A stretch of 64,000 nucleotides of DNA from Lepus europaeus (Eukaryota > Chordata > Mammalia > Lagomorpha > Leporidae), in the NCBI RefSeq assembly GCF_033115175.1, contig NC_084827.1, forward strand, positions 144,825,701 to 144,889,700, in the 5' to 3' direction. The notes under the pieces were generated by a model. That model was not told where the DNA came from. It did not search any database and saw only the letters and a program-made list of their open reading frames with translations. This document shows, in pieces, positions 57,797-64,000 of the stretch (the stretch's first letter is position 1; every line of letters starts with the position of its first letter). The position numbers and the translations under genes are program-made.

Positions 57797-58140
57797 TTTT
57801 TTTTTTTTTTTAAGATTTTATTTTTATTTGAGAGGCAGAGTTACAGACAGAGAAAGGGAGAGAAGGGCGTTCCATCTGCTTTATTTTATTTATCAGTTCA
57901 CTCCCCAAATGGCCACAATGGCTGGGGCTGGGCAGATCCAAAGCCAGAAGCCAGGAGCTTCCTCCATGTCTCCTACATGAGTGCAGGTGCCCAAGCACTT
58001 GGACCATCCTCCACTGCTTTCCCAGGCCACAAGCAGAGAGCTGGATCGGGAGAGGAGAGGCCAGGACACGAACCAAGCCCAAACAGGATACCAGGGCCAC
58101 AAGCAGAGGCTCAACCTACTATACCACAGCACCGACTCCA
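57797..58140 (-). mobile_element. C SINE, first of two at the same target
   Basis: AATATATTCTTTT at 57786 and 58144. T-rich start, extra TTTATTTTATTTATC at 57880-57894, head ends CAGCACCGACTCC. Confidence 0.94.
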
Positions 58141-58154
58141 GGGAATATATTCTT

Positions 58155-58474
58155 TTTTTTTTTTTTTTTTTTAAGATTTTGTTTATTCATTTGAGAGGTA
58201 GAGCTACAGACAGAGAGAGGTCTTCTCTCTGCTGGTTCACTCCCCAAATGGCAACAACTGCTGGAACTGAGCTGATCCAGAGCCAGGAGCTTCTTTTGGG
58301 TCTCCCACACGGTTGCAGGGGCCCAAGCACCTGAGCCATCTTCCACTCCTTTCCCAGGCCAAAGGCAGAGAGCTAGATTTGGAAGAGGGGCAGCCAGGAC
58401 ACAAACCAGTGCCCTTAAGGGATGCCAGTGCCACAGGCAGAGGCTTAGCCTACTATGCCACAGTGTGCCCCAGC
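58155..58474 (-). mobile_element. C SINE, second of two at the same target
   Basis: AATATATTCTT again at 58144-58154 and 58476-58486. T20 run; head ends CACAGTGTGCCCCAG. Confidence 0.94.
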
Positions 58475-58647
58475 AATATATTCTTAATTAACCTTTGCCA
58501 CAGTAAATCCTGTTGTGATCTATTTAGGTTATCTTCCTATAAGTTTGCATTTAAATGTGTTAGAAAGATGAAAAATTAAATTTTATTTTACTCAGTGAAT
58601 GTCCACAGCTTGTATGTAATTATAATTTTTTCTTTTTTCTCTTCTAG

Positions 58648-58804
58648 CAATGAAGCCTGGAGATACATGGGTGACTTTGCACACAATGTTTCCTTTATTG
58701 GTGCGTTACTGAAAGGATTCAAATGGGGATTTGCTGCATTTGTGGTAGCTGTGGGGGCTGAATATTACCTGGAGTCCCAGAAGAAAGACAAGAAGCATCA
58801 CTGA
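58648..58804 (+). CDS. NDUFB3: NDUFB3 coding exon B: C-terminal half (part of residue 51 to 102, stop)
   Basis: The acceptor TTCTAG ends at 58647, and the first base completes Arg51. The segment begins [16 protein letters not shown] and contains the single membrane helix (about residues 74-92, [20 protein letters not shown]). It ends in a basic tail KKDKKHH before TGA at 58802-58804. The total is 102 residues against 98 in human. NDUFB3 (B12) is a one-helix accessory subunit in the distal membrane arm of NADH:ubiquinone oxidoreductase. The frame is intact, so a functional gene is expected. Confidence 0.97.
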
Positions 58805-58915
58805 AGGTAGTGCCTGAAAGTCTCTTGTTGGCTTCCTAACTCGTATAAATATAAGATTCTTCACTGTAGCCCACTTGTATGTATGTTTATCCCCTAAAGA
58901 ATACTGATAAGATTT

Positions 58916-58921
58916 AATAAA
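58916..58921 (+). terminator. NDUFB3: NDUFB3 polyadenylation signal AATAAA
   Basis: AATAAA lies 112 nt after the stop codon and is followed within 25 nt by the GU-rich run GCTGGTCTGTTTTGTCC. Cleavage is expected near 58935-58945, which gives a short 3' UTR. Confidence 0.85.
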
Positions 58922-58940
58922 GTAAGAAAAATGTATGCTG

Positions 58941-59327
58941 GTCTGTTTTGTCCTTCTTAAAAAAATTTTTGAAAAAAGTATCTCAAGCCATATCAGATTT
59001 TATTTGGAATACCTGGTGTGGGCTGGGTTCTGTCAGCAGTGCATCCTGCAGACAGCTTGCATATATTGAACAAATGTATATGCTCTAACGTTCTTAAACG
59101 GAATGGGACTTGGCCTTGTTGTTTTTCCCACTCTCTAAAGGTGGCTTAGATGGACCTAGATTGTACTGTCAAATATTTGCTGCCTACTTCTCATTGACGT
59201 ATTTGTAGGTCATTTTTTCTGTGTGATGGTATATTTTAAGCTTGCTTTAATCCTCATTTTTCCCATATTGTGAGAAGCTTGGTGGTTTTTTTTCTTCTGT
59301 GTTTCTAACGATAAGCTAGACATTATC
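58941..59327. other. NDUFB3 3' flank, nothing recognised
   Basis: Short T runs only. Confidence 0.5.
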
Positions 59328-59340
59328 TCCATATCATTTA

Positions 59341-59673
59341 TTTTTAAAGCTTTATTTATTTATTTGAAAGTCAGAGTTACACACAGAGAGAAGGAGAGAC
59401 AGAGAGTGAGAGAGATCTTCCATCTACTGGTCCACACCACAATTGGCCGCAATGGCTGGAGCTGCGCCAATCTGAAGCCAGGAGCCAGGAGCTTCTTCCG
59501 GGTCTCCCAGGCAGGTGCAGAGGCCCAAGGACTTGGGTCATCTTCCAGTGCTTTTCCAGGCCATAGCAGAGAGCCGGATCAGAAGTGGAGAAGCTGGGAC
59601 TCAAACCGGCACCCATATCGCATGCCGGCACTGCCAGCAGTGGCTTTACCTGCTACACCACAGTGCAGGCCCC
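59341..59673 (-). mobile_element. C SINE, standard subtype
   Basis: CCATATCATTT before (59329) and after (59677). Complete head. Confidence 0.95.
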
Positions 59674-59703
59674 ATCCATATCATTTTTAAATGGACTCAT
59701 TTT

Positions 59704-60011
59704 CTTTCTTTTTTTGTTTTTATAAAGGTCTATTTATTTATTTATTTGAGAAGCAGAGTTACAGACACAGAGAAGACGAGGCACTCCTCAAATGGCCACT
59801 ATTGCTGGTGTTTGGCCAATCTGAAGCTAGGAGCGAGGAGCTTCTTCTAGATCTTCCACGTGGGTGTAGGTATCCAAGCACTTGGCCATCATCCCTGCTT
59901 TCCCAGACCATTAGAAGGGAGCTGGATCAGAAGTAGAGCATCCAGGACTTGAACCAGCACCCATATAGGATGCTGGTGTCACAGGCCTAGGATTAGCCTA
60001 CTATGCCACAG
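59704..60011 (-). mobile_element. C SINE, first of two at the same target
   Basis: TGGACTCATTTT at 59692-59703 and 60012-60023; deleted between CAGAGAAGACGAGG and CACTCCTCAAATGG. Confidence 0.94.
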
Positions 60012-60023
60012 TGGACTCATTTT

Positions 60024-60365
60024 TTTTTTTTTTTTTTTTTGACAGGCAGAGTGGACAGTGAGAGAGAGACAGAGAGGAAGGTCTTCCTTTTGCCGTTGGT
60101 TCACCCTCCAATGGCCGCCGCGGTAGCGCACTGCGGCCTGCGCACCACGCTGTTCCGATGGCAGGAGCCAGGTGCTTCTCCTGGTCTCCCATGGGGTGCA
60201 GGGCCCAAGCACTTGGGCCATCCTCCACTGCACTCCCTGGCCACAGCAGAGAGCTGGCCTGGAAGAGGGGCAACCGGGACAGGATCGGTGCCCCGACCGG
60301 GACTAGAACCCGGTGTGCCGGCGCCGCAAGGCGGAGGATTAGCCTGTTGAGCCACAGCGCCGGCC
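60024..60365 (-). mobile_element. C SINE, young subtype, second at the same target
   Basis: CAGTGGACTCATTTT at 60009-60023 and 60366-60380, perfect. Full CpG block, intact head. Confidence 0.97.
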
Positions 60366-60380
60366 CAGTGGACTCATTTT

Positions 60381-60990
60381 CTAACATGGCAGTCACCCAG
60401 ATGGGATGTACCCATCTCAGTGGTGTACAAGGTCATCCATTATGATGAGAAGAGAAGCATTTAAACTCCTGTTTAATGAAAATTAAGTTTTTAAATGTTT
60501 TTAGATTTGCAGTGGAATTTTTCTCTCACATATGTGGATACCAAGTAGTCATGTAGAATTTGGGCTAAGTAAGGTATCCTGAGGGGAAAGTGAGAGCTCT
60601 TGCCACCAGAAGAGAGAATAAAAGGACTTTCTATGAGATTGCTACTGGCATTCTTTATATGTGCTCCACATGTGGAGTTTATTATCTGCTAGTTTGAATT
60701 AATCTTCATGAAGTAAGAAAGTGGCTCAAAAAGATTTTTGCAAAGAAATTGCATTACCAATAATGCAGGACCAAGCACACAAGAAGACATTGGCTGAGCT
60801 ATAAACTCTTTGCCAGTTATGTTGGTCTAATAATGGGAAAAAACAACAGTAAAAAAGTCAGAAATATACTTATACTCACTATTAACTAGTACAATGAATC
60901 TTGCCCAAAGAGGGGATTGATCTGCATATAGTCATGATTAGCAAGACATTTTAAAACATGTTTAATCTTTGTCTTGCCTTTGTTACCTTT
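60381..60990. other. Non-repeat flank
   Basis: Nothing recognised. Confidence 0.45.
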
Positions 60991-61003
60991 TCTCTCTCTC
61001 TCT

Positions 61004-61039
61004 CTTTTTTTTTTTTTTTAATTTTTTGCCAGGCAGAGT

Positions 61040-61078
<39 letters not shown>

Positions 61079-61369
61079 ACAGACAGAGACAGAGAGAAAG
61101 GTCTTCCTTCTGTTGGTTCACTCCCCAAATAGCCGCTATGGCCGGCACGGCCAATCCAAAGCTAGGAGCCAGGTACTTCCTCCCGATCTCCCGTGCGGGT
61201 CCAGGGACCCGAACACTTGGGCCATACTCCTCTACCCTCCCGGGCCACAGCAGAGAGCTGGACTGGAAGAGGAGCAACTGGGACTAGTACCCGGCGCTCC
61301 AACCGGGACTAGAACCAGGGGTGCTGGCGCCGCAAGCAGAGGATTAGCCAAATGAGCCACGGTGCCGGC
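61004..61369 (-). mobile_element. C SINE, GTTAGACAG subtype with expanded (GA)n
   Basis: GCCAGGCAGAGTTAGACAGTG then (GA)13 at 61048-61075; head ends CACGGTGCCGGCC. Confidence 0.95.
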
Positions 61370-61379
61370 CTCTCTTTTC

Positions 61380-61720
61380 CTTTTTTTTTTTCTTTTTAAA
61401 GATTTTATTTATTTATTTGACAGGTAGAGTTACAGACAGTGAGAGGGAGAGACAGAGAGAAAAGTCTTCCCTCTGTTGGTTCACTCCCCAGATGGCCACA
61501 ATGACTGGAGCTGTGCCGATCCGAAGCCAGGAGCCAGGAGCTTCTTCCGGGTCTCCTGCACGGGTGCAGGGGCCCAAACACTTGGGCCATCCTCCACTGC
61601 TTTCCCAGGCCATAGCAGAGAGCTGGACTGGAAGAGGAGCAGCGGGGACTAGAACTGGTGCCCATATGGGATGCCAGCGCCACAGTGGAGTATTAACCTA
61701 CTGCGCCACGGCGCTGACCC
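61380..61720 (-). mobile_element. C SINE, adjacent copy
   Basis: TAAAGATTTTATTTATTTAT to CACGGCGCTGACCCC. Confidence 0.95.
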
Positions 61721-61734
61721 CTCTTTTACTACTT

Positions 61735-62015
61735 TAAGATTTACTTTTTAAATTTTATTTAAATTATACAAGTTTTATGTATTTCATATATACATATTTA
61801 GGAACATAGGATACTTAACACCCTACCCTCCCTCCTGCCCACACTCCAACCATTCTTTCTCCTCCCTCTCCCATTCCCACTCTTAATTTTTACGAAGATC
61901 TACTTTCAGTTTACTTAATGATGGTAAAGTTAACCCTATACTAAGTAAAAAAGTTCAACAAATAGTATGAAGTAAAAACAAACAAACAAACAAACAAAAA
62001 CCTTTCCCAACAGAA
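61735..62015 (-). mobile_element. Probable lagomorph L1 antisense fragment
   Basis: TTTAAATTATACAAGTTTTATG, CCCATTCCCACTCTTAATTT and AAGATCTACTTTCAGTTTAC are of the kind repeated across rabbit L1s as I recall them. Contains (CAAA)5 at 61979-62000. Confidence 0.5.
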
Positions 62016-62023
62016 GAGACAAG

Positions 62024-62318
62024 GGAATATTTATTTGAGAGGCAGAGTAACAGACAGGTCATCCATCTACTGGTTCACTCCCCAAATGGCCTCAACAGCT
62101 GGAGCTGGGCTGATCTAGAGCCAGAAACCAGAAGTTCTTTGGATCTCCCACATGGGTGCAGGGGCCCAAAGCACTTGGGCCATCTTCCACTGCTTTCCCA
62201 GGCCATTAGCAGGGAGCTAGATCAGAAGTGGAGCTGCAGGGACTAGAACTGGCGCCCATATGGGATGCCAGCACTGCAGGCCAGGCAGAAGCTTAACCTA
62301 CTATGCCACAGCAGCAGC
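62024..62318 (-). mobile_element. C SINE, standard subtype
   Basis: ATATTTATTTGAGAGGCAGAG to CTATGCCACAGCAG; a tail-truncated opposite copy follows at once. Confidence 0.92.
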
Positions 62319-62319
62319 A

Positions 62320-62456
62320 TGAATTGGCTTTGGATTGGCCCAGCTCTGGCAATTACAGCCGTTTGGGAAGTGAACCAGAAGATGGAAGACTTTTCTGTGT
62401 CTCTCGCTCTCTCTGTAATTCCACCTCTCAAGTAAATAAATAAAATCTTTTTTAAA
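62320..62456 (+). mobile_element. C SINE tail half
   Basis: GGCTTTGGATTGGCCCAGCT to CAAGTAAATAAATAAAATC; head missing. Confidence 0.88.
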
Positions 62457-62747
62457 AATTTTATTTACAAGAGAGCACAACCACTCCCATCCATTAATTT
62501 TTTTTCTCCAAATGCTGCAACCGCCAGGACTGGGCCCAGTTGAAACTAGGAGCTAGGAACTCAATCCTGGTCTCCCTGGTGGGTAACAGAAGTCTGGTTG
62601 CTAAAGTCATCACCCCTGCCTCCTGAGGTGTACGTGGGCAGAAGGCTAGAACGGGGAGGAGGAGCCAGGAACTAAATACAGGCACTCTGATACGGAATAT
62701 GGATGTTTTAACCAGCATCTTAACTGCTACGCCAAACACCTGCCCCC
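62457..62747 (-). mobile_element. Old C SINE
   Basis: ATTTTATTTACAAGAGAGCAC to CAAACACCTGCCCCC. Confidence 0.82.
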
Positions 62748-62754
62748 AGAGCCT

Positions 62755-63072
62755 TTTTTTTTTTTTTCCCCCTTTAAGATGTACTTATTTTATTTGAAAG
62801 AGTTACAGAGAGAGAGAGAGAGTCTTTCATCTGCCGGTTCACTCCCCAAATGGCTGCAATGGCCAGGGCCAGGCCACACTGAAACCAGGAGCCATGAGCT
62901 TCTCCCCAGTCTCCCACATAGGTGCAGGGGCCTAAGTACTTGGGCCACCTCGCACTGCTTTTCCCACGCCATTAGCAGGAAGCTGGATCAGAAGTGGAAG
63001 AACCGGGACCTATATGGGATGCTGGTGCTACAAGTGGTGGCTTAGTCCACTATGCCACGTGCCACTCCCCCC
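62755..63072 (-). mobile_element. C SINE, standard subtype
   Basis: TTTAAGATGTACTTATTTTATTTG to CACGTGCCACTCCCCCC. Confidence 0.9.
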
Positions 63073-63241
63073 AATCCCAAAGTCTTTTCTAAAGCATAAT
63101 TTGTTATGTGCAACCAGTTTAGTTTAACAACAAAAATTGTTATTTCAAGATGGCCTCTAACTCATTTGACAGGTCACATTAGTTTCAAATATGATTTAAT
63201 CCTCACTGGCTCTCAGATTCTCCAAATCTAAAAGCCATGCT

Positions 63242-63580
63242 GTGGCCAGCACTGTGGTGTAGTGGGTAAAGCTGCCGCCTGCTGTGCTGGCATCCCATAT
63301 GGGCGCTGGGTCAAGTCCCAACTGCTCCATTTTCGATCCAGCTCTCTGCTATGGCCTGGGAAAGCAGTAGAAGATGGCCCAAGGCCTTGGGCCCCTACAC
63401 CCACGTGGGAGACCTGGAAGAATCTCCTGGCTCCTAGCTTCGGATTAGCACAGCTCAGGCCATTGTGACCAACTGGTGAGTGAACCAGTGGATGGACGAC
63501 CTTTCTCTCTCTCTCTCTGCCTCTCCCTCTCTGTGTAACTGTGACTTTCAAATAAATAAATAAATCATTTTTTTTTTTTT
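63242..63580 (+). mobile_element. C SINE, standard subtype
   Basis: AGCCATGCT flanks it (63232 and 63590). Tail AAATAAATAAATAAATC then T14, an unusual T run after the A-rich tail. Confidence 0.94.
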
Positions 63581-63684
63581 TACAAAAATAGCCATGCTAA
63601 TGAGAATGAGAGCTGGTTTACCTCAGTATCAGTTTAGGGGATAAAAAGGAATTTTCTTTACTTTTGTTTTTGCTTGTTTTGTAG

Positions 63685-63880
63685 TGGGCCAGAAAATCAG
63701 CTTCAGAAACAGACTAGAAGACCCCTATGGGAATTATACTCATTTGCCCTTGATTCTACCAGAAAGAATCTACTGCGAGGAGGAACTTTAATATTGTATA
63801 CTATGTTGTACACATAAATATGTTTTATTTGCACAAATACAATATACTATCCAAAATGCAGTTTCATTTAAATTTTCCAA
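63685..63880 (+). other. Non-repeat block behind a strong splice-acceptor-like tract
   Basis: The tract TTTTGTTTTTGCTTGTTTTGTAG (61% T or more) ends at 63684 and is followed by unique-looking sequence open in two frames. One is open from 63686 to a stop at 63815-63817 (43 codons) and the other from 63687 to a stop at 63789-63791 (34 codons). No AATAAA and no match to a family I know. It could be a 3' exon of an unannotated transcript, a decayed pseudogene, or chance. Confidence 0.2.
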
Positions 63881-63903
63881 AATTCAATTTTATTTAAATT
63901 ATC

Positions 63904-64000
63904 GGGGCCAGTAGTGTGGCTCAGCAGGTTAACGCCCTGGCCTGAAGCGCCGGCATCCCATATGGACTCCAGTTCTAGTCCCAGCTGCTTCTCTTCCAAT
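63904..64000 (+). mobile_element. C SINE, cut by window end
   Basis: GGGGCCAGTAGTGTGGCTCA head to TTCTCTTCCAAT at the last base. Confidence 0.92.

Larger units (their letters stand above)
47720..58940 (+). other. NDUFB3: NDUFB3 gene, complete (three exons)
   Basis: Gene-level entry. Exon 1 is noncoding (about 47720-47768), exon 2 carries the start (56361-56514), and exon 3 carries the rest and the 3' UTR (58648 to about 58940). Intron 1 is about 8.6 kb and intron 2 is 2.1 kb; both hold several SINEs. It lies head to head with HYCC2. The product is an accessory subunit of mitochondrial complex I. Confidence 0.92.

Overview
The window is lagomorph nuclear DNA, almost certainly European rabbit (Oryctolagus cuniculus) or a close relative. 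About 90 copies of the tRNA-derived lagomorph C SINE cover very roughly 40% of it, a rabbit-type L1 3' end lies at 7665-8519, and the two recognisable genes are typical mammalian genes. It is a divergent (head-to-head) gene pair, and the sequence matches the HYCC2(FAM126B)-NDUFB3 neighbourhood of human 2q33. No CRISPR array, operon or bacterial or phage system is present, and I see no wholly new coding system. The noteworthy signals are splice-flanked unannotated segments and unusual repeat rearrangements.

Minus-strand gene: HYCC2 (hyccin-2, FAM126B; part of the PI4KA-TTC7-hyccin complex that makes plasma-membrane PI4P). The first two coding exons are clear at 5603-5653 (start codon, 17 codons) and 3452-3553 (34 codons). 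The promoter and noncoding first exon lie in the CpG-rich block at about 46950-47780, so intron 1 spans about 41.5 kb and holds most of the repeats. The remaining HYCC2 exons lie beyond base 1. A 56-nt segment with good splice signals (2685-2740) may be an alternative exon.

Plus-strand gene: NDUFB3 (complex I accessory subunit B12), complete. It has a noncoding exon 1 ending at 47768, a start exon at 56361-56514, and a final exon from 58648 with its stop at 58802-58804 and an AATAAA signal at 58916. The product is 102 residues. The two genes share a bidirectional promoter with inverted CCAAT boxes and ETS/GABP-like sites.

Repeats: C SINEs occur in both orientations ('+' means the tRNA-like head comes first; '-' means the T-rich complement of the tail comes first). 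They include a young, near-identical subtype (about 15 copies; marks are a GACAGGCAGAGTGGACAGTG-like tail region and GGCAACCGGGA) and older degraded copies, often nested. Also present are an ancient L1 (20945-25145, 25610-27520 and antisense pieces), Tigger-like and hAT-like DNA transposons, MaLR/ERV-type LTRs, MIRs and microsatellites. Bases 43650-46950, next to the promoter, are almost free of repeats.
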